NCBI RefSeq assembly: GCF_000300335.1
Contig: NZ_AMRM01000003.1
Location: 184,132-248,131, forward strand
Origin: Nitratireductor pacificus pht-3B
GTDB lineage: Bacteria; Pseudomonadota; Alphaproteobacteria; Rhizobiales; Rhizobiaceae
DNA length: 64,000 bases
Direction of reading: 5' to 3'
In this document: piece after piece, positions 1 to 9,680 of the stretch
Layout of the letters: every line of letters starts with the position of its first letter
Numbering within the stretch: the first letter of the stretch is position 1
Made by a program: the position numbers and the translations under genes
Notes under the pieces: model-generated
Told to the model about the DNA's origin: nothing
What the model saw: only the letters and a program-made list of their open reading frames with translations
Database searches by the model: none

Positions 1-1199
1 TTGCCCGCCCCCGACGGCCCGACGATGGCGACGGTCCGGCCGGCCGGGATCTCGAAGCTGATGCCCTTCAGGATCGGCCGTTCCGGATCGTAGGAGAAGC
101 GCACATCGTCGAAGCGCACCGCGCCGCTGGCGACGGCGAGCGGTTTCGCATCGGGCCGGTCGACGACCTCGGCGGGAACATCGAGCAGGTCGAACATCTG
201 CTCGATGTCGGTCAGGCCCTGGCGGATCTCGCGATAGACGAAGCCGATGAAGTTGAGCGGAATGGAGAGCTGCATCAGCATCGCGTTGATGAAGACGAAA
301 TCGCCGACGGTCTGCGTGCCCTGCATCACCTCATAGGCCGACAGGCCCATCGCGGCGGTCATGCCGAGACCGAGAATGACACCCTGCCCGAAGTTCAGCC
401 AGCCGAGCGAGGTCCAGGTGCGGGTCGCCGCGTCCTCGTAGCGCTCCATCGACGCATCGAAGCGGCGCGCTTCCATCGCCTCGTTGTTGAAGTATTTCAC
501 GGTCTCGAAATTGAGCAGCGAATCGATCGCCTTGGTGTTGGCGTCGGTGTCGGAATCGTTCATCTCCCGGCGGATGGCGATGCGCCAGTCGCTCGCCTTC
601 ACCGTGAACCATGTGTAGAGCCAGACGGTGGCCGCGACGATCACCACGTAGATCCAGCCATAGGAGAAACCGAAGATCGCCGCCGCGAGCGCGAATTCGA
701 GCAGGGTCGGCACCGTGTTCAGGATGGTGAAGCGGACGATGGTGTCGATGCCCTTCGTGCCGCGCTCGATGATGCGCGACAGGCCGCCGGTGCGCCGCTC
801 CAGATGAAAGCGCAGCGACAGATCGTGCATGTGCACGAAGGTGCGGTGCGCGAGCTGGCGCACCGCATGCTGGCCGACACGCGCGAACAGAGCATCGCGC
901 AACTGGTTGAAGCCGACCTGGACGACGCGCACGAGATTGTAGGCGACGACCAGCATGACCGGTCCCGCAAGCAGCACCGGCACGACATCCGGCGGACCAC
1001 CCTCGCCGGACAGCGCATCGGTCGCCCATTTGAAAAAATAGGGCACGAACACCAGCACGATCTTGGCGAGGACCAGGAAGAAGGCCGCGATCACCACCCG
1101 CCGCTTCAGGTCGGCTCTGTCGGTCGGCCACATATAGGGCCAGAGATTGCGCAGGGTCTGCAGCGTGGAGCCGTCGGCGGATACGGTCTTGTCAGCCAT
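1..1199 (-). CDS. ATM1-type ABC exporter, membrane and ATPase domains (3' end cut by window edge)
   Basis: Seen: the first 399 residues of a half-transporter that begins at the ATG at 1199 and runs off the left edge. A six-helix ABC membrane domain comes first and contains RRTGGLSRIIERG. The nucleotide-binding domain opens near residue 345, and the window stops inside Walker A (VGPSGAG). Known: the membrane segment matches the ATM1/HMT1/ABCB7 group, which exports glutathione-linked metal or sulfur compounds across the inner membrane. Context: its start overlaps the end of the upstream ArsR gene by 8 bp, so the two are probably co-transcribed and metal- or thiol-responsive. The ATPase signature and Walker B lie outside the window. 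Confidence 0.9.
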   Translation of the reverse strand, partial: MADKTVSADGSTLQTLRNLWPYMWPTDRADLKRRVVIAAFFLVLAKIVLVFVPYFFKWATDALSGEGGPPDVVPVLLAGPVMLVVAYNLVRVVQVGFNQLRDALFARVGQHAVRQLAHRTFVHMHDLSLRFHLERRTGGLSRIIERGTKGIDTIVRFTILNTVPTLLEFALAAAIFGFSYGWIYVVIVAATVWLYTWFTVKASDWRIAIRREMNDSDTDANTKAIDSLLNFETVKYFNNEAMEARRFDASMERYEDAATRTWTSLGWLNFGQGVILGLGMTAAMGLSAYEVMQGTQTVGDFVFINAMLMQLSIPLNFIGFVYREIRQGLTDIEQMFDLLDVPAEVVDRPDAKPLAVASGAVRFDDVRFSYDPERPILKGISFEIPAGRTVAIVGPSGAG

Positions 1200-1554
1200 G
1201 CGACGCGCCCTCCTGCTTGACGAGCTGCAGCGCGTTCGCCGCCGCGCAGGCGCTGGCGAGACTGGCGAGGCTGCCCGACAGCGCGTTCAGCGCCTCGACA
1301 TCCACCTCGAACCGCGCGCTCTGGCGTTCCGGCTTCCTGTGCAGCAGGCCGGCCTCGACGAGAACCTTCAGATGCTGGGACACGGTGGACTGGGCGAGCC
1401 GCAGATGACCCACCACATCCTTGCAGCAGGAGGCGCGGTCAAGGCCCGCCAGATGGCGGAGAATTTCGATGCGCGCGGGGTGCGACAGGGCGGCGAGGCC
1501 CGTCGCCATGCTCCTGTGGGAACAGCAATTGTCCGGTGTCGTCTGTCGTTTCAT
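1192..1554 (-). CDS. ArsR/SmtB-family winged-helix repressor with Cys pairs
   Basis: A 120-aa regulator of normal ArsR length. The recognition helix is in STVSQHLKVLVEAGLL (about residues 55-70), preceded by the usual ALSHPARIEILRHL. Two adjacent-cysteine pairs are visible, C10-C11 (followed by H13) in the N-terminal tail and C43-C44 (ASCCKDV). These are candidate metal or thiol ligands; in classic ArsR proteins the ligands lie in the helix just before the recognition helix. The start codon sits 6 bp downstream of a perfect palindrome that also contains the only purine-rich stretch able to act as ribosome-binding site. It overlaps the ABC exporter gene by 8 bp, so autoregulation of a two-gene operon is the likely scheme. 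The inducer is not known. Confidence 0.9.
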   Translation of the reverse strand: MKRQTTPDNCCSHRSMATGLAALSHPARIEILRHLAGLDRASCCKDVVGHLRLAQSTVSQHLKVLVEAGLLHRKPERQSARFEVDVEALNALSGSLASLASACAAANALQLVKQEGASHG

Positions 1555-1559
1555 GGAAC

Positions 1560-1607
1560 ATCCCCATCATCGTTCATCGCCGATATACGATGAACGATGA
1601 TGGGGAT
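1560..1607. promoter_or_regulatory. 20-bp perfect inverted repeat, probable ArsR operator
   Basis: Two 20-bp arms (1560-1579 and 1588-1607) are exact reverse complements, separated by 8 bp (CCGATATA). The element ends 6 bp before the arsR start and begins 31 bp after the LysM gene stop. No T-run follows on the minus strand, which argues against a plain terminator. The arsR ribosome-binding region (TGGGGAT) lies inside the promoter-distal arm, so protein binding or hairpin formation could both affect translation. Assignment as ArsR operator is inference from position and symmetry. Confidence 0.65.
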
Positions 1608-1638
1608 CAACCGCGCGCGGAAAACTTCTTTCGGCGGG

Positions 1639-3162
1639 CTATTGCGCGGCGGGAGCCGGTTCTTCGGGAGCGATGGCATCCATGTCGGCTGGCTCGCCTT
1701 CCTCCGTCTTCTGGGGAACGGCAAAGACCTGTCCCGGCCAGATCCGGTCGGGATTCTCGATCTGCTCGCGATTGGCCAGATAGATGGTCGTGTAGCGAAC
1801 GCCCCGTCCATAGACACGGCGCGATATGTGCCACAGCGTGTCGCCGCGCCGGATGATGACCGACCCGTCGACCGGCGCCAGCTTCTCCGCCGCCTCGGCC
1901 GGCGCGGCTGCCATCGCGTCCGGCGCACTGCCATCGGCCGCGGGTTGCTGCTGCGGGGTGGCGGCGGGCGCGGCGGGTTCGACCGGCAGGCGGCCGCTCT
2001 TTTCGGCCGTGTCGGCGCGCGGCGCCACGGCGGCAATCTGCTCACCCTCGGCGCGCGTGAACGGCACCGCCGCGCGGGCGACGACGGTGCTGCCGTCGCT
2101 CGACAGCATGTCGGCGCGCACGATGTAGTCGCCGACCGGGAGATCCCGCACCGCCTCGATCAGGAAGCGGCCGTTCGGCGCCGTCACGGTCTCGCCGAGC
2201 AGAATTTCGTTCGCATAGACGCGCACGGTGGCGCCGGGCCGGGCCGCGCCGGCGACGAAGACCTGGCGGCCGTCGATCTCGACGGCCTCGATGTTCGGCA
2301 CGGCCTCCTGCGTGGCGGCGGGTGCGGGCTGCGCGGGCGCTTCCTGCGGCGCCGGCGCCGAAGGCGCGGGTTGAGGGGCCGCCGCCTGCGGCTCTGGGAC
2401 CGGCTCCGGCGCGGCGGGCGTCGGCGTCTCTGCCGGGGGCTGCTGGCCGGCGGCGGGCGCATTGGGCGCCGCAGCGGAAACCTCCGAACCGCCCTCCCCG
2501 ACGGGTTGCGCTTCCGGCACGGTGATCAGGCGGCTCGGGGCGCCCGGCCGATCGACCAGCGCCAGAACCTGACCGGCCTCGTTGTCGGGCACGGTGACGA
2601 TCGCCGTCTCGAGCGAGGTGGCCGCGACATTGTCCGGCGTCGTCGCCCGGAGGACGATCTGGTAGTCGCCGGGCTTCAGCGGCTCTTCCAGGACGGCGGC
2701 GAAATCGCCCCCCGGCCCGCTGGTCGCCGTGCCGAGCACGGTCGCGCCATGGATGATCTCGACCGTCGCGCCGGGCGCGGCGCGCCCCGCGATGACCACC
2801 GAGCCGTTCGGCTCCACGCGCACCAGGTCGAAAGACGGCGCGATCACCTCGGCTTCCGAGCCGGTTTGCGCGGCGGGTTCACCAGTGGGCTGGGCCGCCG
2901 GTCCGGGCGCGGCTTGCTGTGCGTCGTTCGGTTCCGTCGCGGCTTCCGGTGCGCCGGCGGGGGCCTCGAGCCGGGCGGATTTCTGCCCGGCGGCCTCGCC
3001 GGAAGCGGGCGCTGCTGCATCCTCTCCCGGCGTCGTCGCCACCAGCGCGGCAGGCTTGTCATTCAGGTAGGGATCGAAAGCGCCGGCCACATAGGCCGCG
3101 CCAACCCCGGCGACCACGGCGCCGGCCGCGAAGAGAAGCCCCTTTAAAGGTGTCAGAACCAT
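1639..3162 (-). CDS. Membrane-anchored Ig-like repeat protein with C-terminal LysM domain
   Basis: 507 aa. One N-terminal transmembrane segment (about residues 7-28) is followed by a long Pro/Ala/Glu-rich linker, two Ig-like modules of similar build (around 150-235 and 310-385, each with a GATV..I/V and GDY.(I/V).(L/A) pattern), a second low-complexity linker, and a LysM domain near 435-490 (GDTLWHISRRVYG, then IENPDRIWPGQVF). Known: LysM binds peptidoglycan, and proteins of this layout are common in Hyphomicrobiales, usually annotated only as LysM domain proteins. It would sit in the inner membrane facing the periplasm. The Pro/Ala linkers produce very long spurious reading frames on the other strand. 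Specific function unknown. Confidence 0.85.
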   Translation of the reverse strand: MVLTPLKGLLFAAGAVVAGVGAAYVAGAFDPYLNDKPAALVATTPGEDAAAPASGEAAGQKSARLEAPAGAPEAATEPNDAQQAAPGPAAQPTGEPAAQTGSEAEVIAPSFDLVRVEPNGSVVIAGRAAPGATVEIIHGATVLGTATSGPGGDFAAVLEEPLKPGDYQIVLRATTPDNVAATSLETAIVTVPDNEAGQVLALVDRPGAPSRLITVPEAQPVGEGGSEVSAAAPNAPAAGQQPPAETPTPAAPEPVPEPQAAAPQPAPSAPAPQEAPAQPAPAATQEAVPNIEAVEIDGRQVFVAGAARPGATVRVYANEILLGETVTAPNGRFLIEAVRDLPVGDYIVRADMLSSDGSTVVARAAVPFTRAEGEQIAAVAPRADTAEKSGRLPVEPAAPAATPQQQPAADGSAPDAMAAAPAEAAEKLAPVDGSVIIRRGDTLWHISRRVYGRGVRYTTIYLANREQIENPDRIWPGQVFAVPQKTEEGEPADMDAIAPEEPAPAAQ

Positions 3163-3264
3163 AGTTTTCTTAATTCCGTTTTATGACAGGCTGTAACGCG
3201 TTTTCAGTACGGCTACAAGAAAAACACCTTGCCCTCTTGACCGGGCGCGTTGCAGCGCCATGCA

Positions 3265-3882
3265 ATGGCAACCATGAAAACCATCGAATCAGTCTGCGTC
3301 TATTGTGGCTCAAGCAACGGCCGCGATGAAAATCACTTTGCTGCGGGCCTGACGCTTGGACGCTCGCTTGCCGGCGCGGGCCTGCGTCTGGTCTACGGCG
3401 CCGGCACGAAAGGCATCATGGGCGCCGTGGCGCGCGGCGCCATGGATGCCGGCGGCGCCGTTACCGGCATCATTCCGAAATTCCTCATCCGCAAGGAAGC
3501 GACCGAGGTCGAGTTGACCCGGCTCGACGAACTGGTCGTCACCGACGACATGCACCAGCGCAAGCATCTGATGTTCGACCGCTCGGATGCCTTCGTGGCG
3601 TTGCCGGGCGGCATCGGCACGCTGGAGGAGATCGTCGAGATCATGACATGGGCGCAACTGGCGCGGCACGAAAAGCCGATCGTCTTCGCCAATATCAGCG
3701 GATTCTGGAACCCGCTCCTGACCCTGATCCAGCACATGAGGGACGAGGGTTTCGTCCACTCCGCCCAGCGCGTCCAGCCGCTGGTGGTCGATCGGGCGGA
3801 GGACATCGTGCCGGCCCTGCTGGCAGCGCCCGCCAGCGACGGCGGAAACGGCGAGGCGCCCGTCGCCATCGAGCGGCTCTGA
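3265..3882 (+). CDS. LOG-family nucleotide 5'-monophosphate phosphoribohydrolase
   Basis: 205 aa from the ATG at 3265. A TTG at 3250 and an ATG at 3274 are alternatives; homologues usually begin close to the 3274 site, and no strong ribosome-binding site separates them. Rossmann-like LOG (lysine-decarboxylase-like) fold. Visible motifs are SVCVYCGSS at the N-terminus, YGAGTKGIMG (about 44-53), MHQRK (96-100) and the signature PGGIGTLEE (114-122), where R99 and the Glu of the last motif are the catalytic residues of the family. Known: LOG enzymes release free base from cytokinin or purine nucleoside monophosphates. It is a single gene followed by a rho-independent terminator. Confidence 0.9.
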   Translation: MATMKTIESVCVYCGSSNGRDENHFAAGLTLGRSLAGAGLRLVYGAGTKGIMGAVARGAMDAGGAVTGIIPKFLIRKEATEVELTRLDELVVTDDMHQRKHLMFDRSDAFVALPGGIGTLEEIVEIMTWAQLARHEKPIVFANISGFWNPLLTLIQHMRDEGFVHSAQRVQPLVVDRAEDIVPALLAAPASDGGNGEAPVAIERL

Positions 3883-4088
3883 TCGACGGGCAGCAGTCGG
3901 CGCTGCAGCTTTGCTTTTCACAGGCCCCGCTTTTCCCCGGTATTGTCACGGCCCTGTCAGGAAACTGCCGCGCGCACGTTACGTAAGCCTGCTTTTCTGG
4001 CCGCGGAACAGAGGCCGGAGACGGTCTCCATCCGCCGCATCACCCGACGTGCCGGTCCATCCCCTTTCCTGCGGCACCACGGGCACTC

Positions 4089-4117
4089 GCCGCCCCCTGA
4101 TCAGGGGCGGCTGTTTT
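4089..4117 (+). terminator. Rho-independent terminator downstream of the LOG gene
   Basis: A GC-rich near-palindrome, CGCCCCCTGATCAGGGGCG with flanking G-C pairs, is followed on the plus strand by CTGTTTTTT. Orientation fits the LOG gene, which ended about 205 bp earlier. The structure overlaps the last codons of the convergent rarD gene, so it is shared sequence rather than free intergenic DNA. Confidence 0.75.
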
Positions 4118-5030
4118 TTGCCCGCCGCGCGTCGCGGAACATGGACCAGCTATAGACCGCAAGCGCCGACCAGATGAGCGCGAAGGCCACCGCCTTGACC
4201 CCGCCGAAGGGTTCCTGGAAGACGAACACGGCGATCAGGAAGATCATCGTCGGCGCGATGTACTGCATGATGCCGACGGTCGAATAGCGCAGCAGCTTGG
4301 CCCCAAAGGAAAACAGGATGAGCGGGATCGCCGTTACCGGGCCGCATCCCAGCAGCACGGCGATGTCGGTGGGCTGCGACCACCGGAAATGGCTCTGCCC
4401 CGTCCAGCTCAGCCAGAAGATATAGGCAAGCGCGGGAATGCACAGGATCAGCACTTCGAGGAAGAAACCCTGGCTGGGGCCGATCGGCAGGGTCTTGCGC
4501 AGGAATCCGTAGCAGGCGAAGGACAGGGCGAGGCTCAACGACACCCATGGCATGCCGCCGGCATCCATGGTCATGATCAGGACAGCAAGTGCCGCCAGCG
4601 CCACGGCTGCGATCTGGTACAGGTTGAGCTTCTCGCGCAGGAAGACGGCCGCCATGGCGATGCTGACCAGCGGGTTGATGTAATAGCCGAGCGCCGTCTC
4701 CACCGCGCGGTCGACGGAGATCGCCCAGACATAGATGCCCCAGTTGCAGGTGATGATCGCCGCCGTAAGCGCCGCCATCGCCAGGGTGCGCGGCGAGCGC
4801 AGCGCGCGTCCGACATCCCCGGTGCGCCCCAGCATGAAAAGGATGACGGCCGCGATCGGCACCGACCAGACGATGCGATGGGCAACCACCTCGACCGCCG
4901 GGATGTGCGCCACGAGCTTCATGTAGAGCGGCAGGATGCCCCACATGAGATAGGCCGACAGCGCGAACAGAAAGCCGCGCAGGCCATCGTCCTGGCTCTT
5001 CTCCAGCGAATCGGTTGCCGTGTTGGTCAT
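4101..5030 (-). CDS. rarD: RarD-type EamA-family transporter
   Basis: 309 aa from the ATG at 5030; an in-frame ATG at 5087 would add 19 residues with no hydrophobic character. About ten transmembrane helices are predicted by eye. Family landmarks are FALSAYLMWGILPLY near the start, VEVVAHRIVWS, the NWGIYVWA and GYYINPL segments, and IAPTMIFL near the end, all characteristic of RarD. Known: RarD belongs to the drug/metabolite transporter superfamily; its name comes from chloramphenicol sensitivity, and its true substrate is poorly defined. It stands alone, convergent with the LOG gene and 138 bp downstream of cimA on the same strand. Confidence 0.9.
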   Translation of the reverse strand: MTNTATDSLEKSQDDGLRGFLFALSAYLMWGILPLYMKLVAHIPAVEVVAHRIVWSVPIAAVILFMLGRTGDVGRALRSPRTLAMAALTAAIITCNWGIYVWAISVDRAVETALGYYINPLVSIAMAAVFLREKLNLYQIAAVALAALAVLIMTMDAGGMPWVSLSLALSFACYGFLRKTLPIGPSQGFFLEVLILCIPALAYIFWLSWTGQSHFRWSQPTDIAVLLGCGPVTAIPLILFSFGAKLLRYSTVGIMQYIAPTMIFLIAVFVFQEPFGGVKAVAFALIWSALAVYSWSMFRDARRAKNSRP

Positions 5031-5168
5031 GAAGCGGCCTGAGATCGAGGGAATGGCCAGGCTGGCCGGTGTTTCGCGAACACCCATTGTTCCACGAATC
5101 CGCCGGCCTGATCCATCGCATTCCTTTGGTCCAGACCCCCCTCCTGACAGATGGCGCCACAGGCCCCG

Positions 5169-6800
5169 TCAGACCGCCACGCCGGCAGCCTCGGTCGCCT
5201 CGTCCGCGTCCCGGTTCCGGAGGAGCTTGTAGACGATCGAATCCATCAGCGCCTGGAAGGAGGCGTCTATGATGTTGTCCGAGACGCCCACGGTCCACCA
5301 GCGGGCACCGGTGGAATCGTGGGATTCGATCAGCACGCGCGTGATCGCCGCCGTGCCGCCGTTGAGGATGCGCACCTTGTAGTCGGCCAGCGCCAGGTCG
5401 GAAATCTCCACCTGATACTTGCCGAGATCCTTGCGCAGTGCGATGTCGAGCGCGTTGACGGGTCCGTGCCCTTCCGCCACCGACATCAGCGTCTCGCCAT
5501 CGACCGTCACGCGCACCACGGCCTCGGAAACCGTCTTCAAGTCGCCATTGGCGTCGAACCGGCGCTCGACCATGCAGCGGAACCCGTCGACGCGGAAGAA
5601 CTCCGGTACATGACCCAGTGTCCGGCGGGCCAGAAGCTCGAAACTGGCGTCCGCCCCCTCATAGGCATAGCCCTCGGCCTCGCGCTCCTTGACGCGGGCG
5701 ATCAGCGTGTCGAGGCGCGGGTCGGCCTTGTCGACCGCGATGCCGCGGCGCTTCAGCTCGGCGATGAAGTTCGACCTGCCGCCCTGGTCCGAAACCATGA
5801 CGCGGCGCGTGTTGCCGACCGTCTCCGGCGGCACATGCTCGTAGGTCTCCGGCTCCTTCAACACGGCGGAGGCGTGAATGCCGGCCTTCGTCGCAAAGGC
5901 CGAGCCGCCGACATAGGGCGCCTGCTGGTCGGGTGCCCGGTTGAGCAGTTCGTCGAAGGCATGCGCCAGATGCGCGATGCCGGCCAGCCCGTCATGCGTG
6001 ATGCCGGTCTCGAAGCGATCGGCATAGGCCGGCTTCAGCATCAGCGTCGGCAGGATGGTGATCAGGTTGGCGTTGCCGCAGCGCTCGCCGATGCCGTTCA
6101 GCGTGCCCTGGATCTGGCGCACGCCGGCCTCGACCGCCGCCAGCGAATTGGCCACCGCCTGGCCGGTGTCGTCATGGGCGTGGATGCCCAGATGGTCGCC
6201 GGGTATGCCAGCGGCGATGACCGCCGCCACGATGGCGCGAATCTCGGCCGGCTGCGTGCCGCCATTGGTGTCGCACAGCACCACCCAGCGGCTGCCCGCC
6301 TCGAACGCCGTCCGCGCGCAGGCAAGCGCATAGCCGGGATTGGCCTTGTAGCCGTCGAAGAAATGCTCGCAATCGACCATCGCCTCCTTGCCGGCAGCAA
6401 CGCAGGCCGTCACCGAGGCGTCGATGGCCTCGAGGTTCTCCTCGTTGGTGCAGCCGAGCGCGACGCGGACGTGATAGTCCCAGCTCTTGGCGACGAAGCA
6501 GACCGCGTCGCTCTCAGCCTGCAAGAGCAGCGCCAGCCCGGGATCGTTGGATGCCGAGACGCCGGCGCGCTTGGTCATGCCGAAGGCGACGAAGCCGGCA
6601 TTCCGCGTGCGCTTCTCAGCGAAGAACGCCGTGTCGGTCGGGTTGGCGCCCGGATACCCGCCTTCGACATAGTCGAAGCCGAAATCGTCGAGCAGCTTCG
6701 CCACGGCGATCTTGTCGTCGACGGAAAAATCCACGCCGGGCGTCTGCTGGCCGTCGCGCAGCGTCGTGTCGAAGAGATAAAGGCGTTCCTTCCCGGACAT
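5169..6800 (-). CDS. cimA: Citramalate synthase
   Basis: 543 aa, the usual length. Condenses pyruvate with acetyl-CoA to citramalate, the first step of the threonine-independent route to 2-oxobutyrate and isoleucine. Visible motifs are FDTTLRDGQQTPGVDFS at the N-terminus, YVEGGYPGANPTD, the metal-binding GIHAHDDTGQAVANS and GTLNGIGERCGNANL of the HMGL-like barrel, and a C-terminal LeuA-type regulatory domain. The YVEGGYPGANPTD form is typical of CimA rather than 2-isopropylmalate synthase. The frame stays open upstream into the iminopeptidase gene, but the ATG at 6800, 2 bp after that gene's stop, is the natural start. It is the last gene of a compact minus-strand run. Confidence 0.93.
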   Translation of the reverse strand: MSGKERLYLFDTTLRDGQQTPGVDFSVDDKIAVAKLLDDFGFDYVEGGYPGANPTDTAFFAEKRTRNAGFVAFGMTKRAGVSASNDPGLALLLQAESDAVCFVAKSWDYHVRVALGCTNEENLEAIDASVTACVAAGKEAMVDCEHFFDGYKANPGYALACARTAFEAGSRWVVLCDTNGGTQPAEIRAIVAAVIAAGIPGDHLGIHAHDDTGQAVANSLAAVEAGVRQIQGTLNGIGERCGNANLITILPTLMLKPAYADRFETGITHDGLAGIAHLAHAFDELLNRAPDQQAPYVGGSAFATKAGIHASAVLKEPETYEHVPPETVGNTRRVMVSDQGGRSNFIAELKRRGIAVDKADPRLDTLIARVKEREAEGYAYEGADASFELLARRTLGHVPEFFRVDGFRCMVERRFDANGDLKTVSEAVVRVTVDGETLMSVAEGHGPVNALDIALRKDLGKYQVEISDLALADYKVRILNGGTAAITRVLIESHDSTGARWWTVGVSDNIIDASFQALMDSIVYKLLRNRDADEATEAAGVAV

Positions 6801-6802
6801 GC

Positions 6803-8236
<1,434 letters not shown>

Positions 8237-8240
<4 letters not shown>

Positions 8241-8728
8241 CCCCTGTCCTCCGGCGGCCAATGATCGGTGTCGTGGTCGGGGTGCTGGTAGGAGACCAGG
8301 TCGCGCAGGAAATCGACCGCCTCGGGGTCTTCCTCGGTCGTGTAGCCCGGCAGGGTGGGGATCGTGTCCATGTAGGGCAGCTTTCCCTCAAGGCCCCATT
8401 GCACGATCGGCGCGATCTCCTCGGGATGGTCGAAGGCCGCGATGGCGACAGCCATGCCGTCGGGCGCCTCATAGGTCAGCGGCGTGCCGCAATGCGGACA
8501 GAAGCCGCGCCACACATGGCTCGACGACCGGAAGCGCTTCGGTTCCTCGCGCGTCCAGGAAAGCGTGGCGCTGCGCACGGAGACCAGCGGCAGCATGAAG
8601 TTGCCGGACGCCTTCTGGCACATGCGGCAATGGCAGACCGATCCCTTGCCCAACGCGCCCTCGATATGAAAGCGAACCGCGCCGCACTGGCATCCGCCGG
8701 AATAGACGGGCTTGTTGTCGAGGCTCAT
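8237..8728 (-). CDS. GFA-family zinc protein, copy 2
   Basis: 163 aa. Same cysteine layout as its neighbour: GGCQCGAVRF, CHCRMCQKASGNF, CPHCGTPLTYE, and the shared ending SYQHPDHDT. Outside the metal sites the two copies differ considerably, which suggests an old duplication with separate substrates. It sits 13 bp after the VOC gene and overlaps copy 1 by 4 bp (ATGA). Substrate unknown; formaldehyde-glutathione chemistry is only the family namesake. Confidence 0.88.
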
Positions 8729-8741
8729 TTCCGCACCTTCC

Positions 8742-9125
8742 TCATTCCGGACGATGGCAGACGGCTTCGATGTTGTTGCCGTCGGGGTCGAACACGAAGG
8801 CGCCGTAATAGTCGGCGTGATAATGCGGCCGCGGCCCCGGCGCGCCGTTGTCGCGGCCGCCCGCCGCCAGCGCCGCCGCGTGAAACGCGTCCACCTCGGC
8901 GCGCGTGTTGGCGGTGAAGGCGACGTGGCCGGTTGCCCGCTGCGCCCCGCCTTCGCTCAGCCAGTAGACTGGCCGGTCGCGCCCGTAGCCGCCGACCTTG
9001 CGCCCACCCGTGAACTCGGCCGGCACCATCATCAGCAACGATGCGCCGAGCGGCGCCATCGCCTTGTCGTAGAACGTCCTGGCGCGTTCGAAATCCGCGA
9101 CTTCTATGCCGATATGATCGATCAT
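8742..9125 (-). CDS. VOC-family (glyoxalase/bleomycin-resistance fold) protein
   Basis: 127 aa single-domain vicinal-oxygen-chelate protein. It starts MIDHIGIEVADFERARTFYDK, shows a GHVAFTANTRAEVDAFH middle section and ends with YGAFVFDPDGNNIEAV, the usual beta-alpha-beta-beta-beta repeats with H4 and the late Glu as candidate metal ligands. Members include lyases, dioxygenases and antibiotic-binding proteins, so the substrate cannot be called. It overlaps the DUF559 gene by 4 bp (ATGA) and precedes two GFA genes; a VOC next to GFA proteins hints at thiol-adduct chemistry, which is inference only. Confidence 0.88.
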   Translation of the reverse strand: MIDHIGIEVADFERARTFYDKAMAPLGASLLMMVPAEFTGGRKVGGYGRDRPVYWLSEGGAQRATGHVAFTANTRAEVDAFHAAALAAGGRDNGAPGPRPHYHADYYGAFVFDPDGNNIEAVCHRPE

Positions 9126-9511
9126 CGCTTCACCTCGCTCCCTACCCGATCTTCCTCAAATTCCTGCACGACCGCCAGGATGTGCTGGCACACGTCGTCC
9201 AGGCTGCGCTCCACGTCGTCGTTCCAGAAGCGCAGGACGGTCCATCCGAGAGCCGCCAGCGCCGCATCGCGGCTCTGGTCGTGGGCCGAGCCTCCGTGTT
9301 GCGAACCATCAACCTCGACGACGATCTTCCGCGTCGGGCACGCAAAATCGACGATATAGCCGGCAACAGGCATCTGCCGGCGAAAGGAAAGCCCCATCAG
9401 GCGATGCGCCCGCAGGGCATTCCAGAGCCGCGCCTCGGCTTCGGTCATCGTCTTGCGCATGCGGCGTGCATTGGCGCGGTTGAGCGCCGAAACGTCGTGG
9501 TGTGGCGTCAT
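9122..9511 (-). CDS. DUF559 endonuclease-like protein (Vsr/PD-(D/E)XK fold)
   Basis: 129 aa. Typical DUF559 layout: ARRMRKTMTEAEARLWNALR at the start, then FRRQMPVAGYIVDF, VVEVDGSQHG and GWTVLRFWNDDV. The Asp of YIVDF and the Glu of VEVDG are the presumed metal ligands of a Vsr-like nuclease core. Known: these proteins are widespread and often embedded in unrelated operons; their biological role is unproven. It is the first gene of the minus-strand run that continues through VOC, GFA, GFA, pip and cimA, with a 45-bp inverted repeat lying just upstream of its start. Confidence 0.85.
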   Translation of the reverse strand: MTPHHDVSALNRANARRMRKTMTEAEARLWNALRAHRLMGLSFRRQMPVAGYIVDFACPTRKIVVEVDGSQHGGSAHDQSRDAALAALGWTVLRFWNDDVERSLDDVCQHILAVVQEFEEDRVGSEVKR

Positions 9512-9516
9512 GCGAT

Positions 9517-9666
9517 ACCCCCCTCTGCCCTGCCGGGCATCTCCCCCTCAAGGGGGGAGATTGGCTGGTGGCAGCGTAGCGCCTCCTCGCTGACGATTAA
9601 CACCGACGGCTCCACCGCCCGATCTCCCCCCTTGAGGGGGAGATGCCCGGCAGGGCAGAGGGGGGT
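9517..9666. repeat. 45-bp perfect inverted repeat with 60-bp spacer
   Basis: Arms at 9517-9561 and 9622-9666 are exact reverse complements over 45 bp. Each arm also contains its own small hairpin (ATCTCCCCCTCAAGGGGGGA). The pair lies in the gap between cysS and the DUF559 gene, both on the minus strand. From memory, similar sequences (CTGCCGGGCATCTCCCCC) are scattered through Hyphomicrobiales genomes, so this is likely a paired REP-like element rather than a locus-specific site. Transcription through it would give a very stable long stem. Confidence 0.85.
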
Positions 9667-9680
9667 CACCGCCGTTGTCA

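Noticed and set aside
1560..1607. Terminator of the LysM gene
   Set aside because: Perfect stem but no T-run follows on the minus strand and it abuts the arsR start; an operator fits better.
1597..3147. 516-codon plus-strand frame opposite the LysM gene
   Set aside because: Arg/Gly-rich shadow of the Pro/Ala linkers; the minus-strand protein has recognisable LysM and Ig-like domains.
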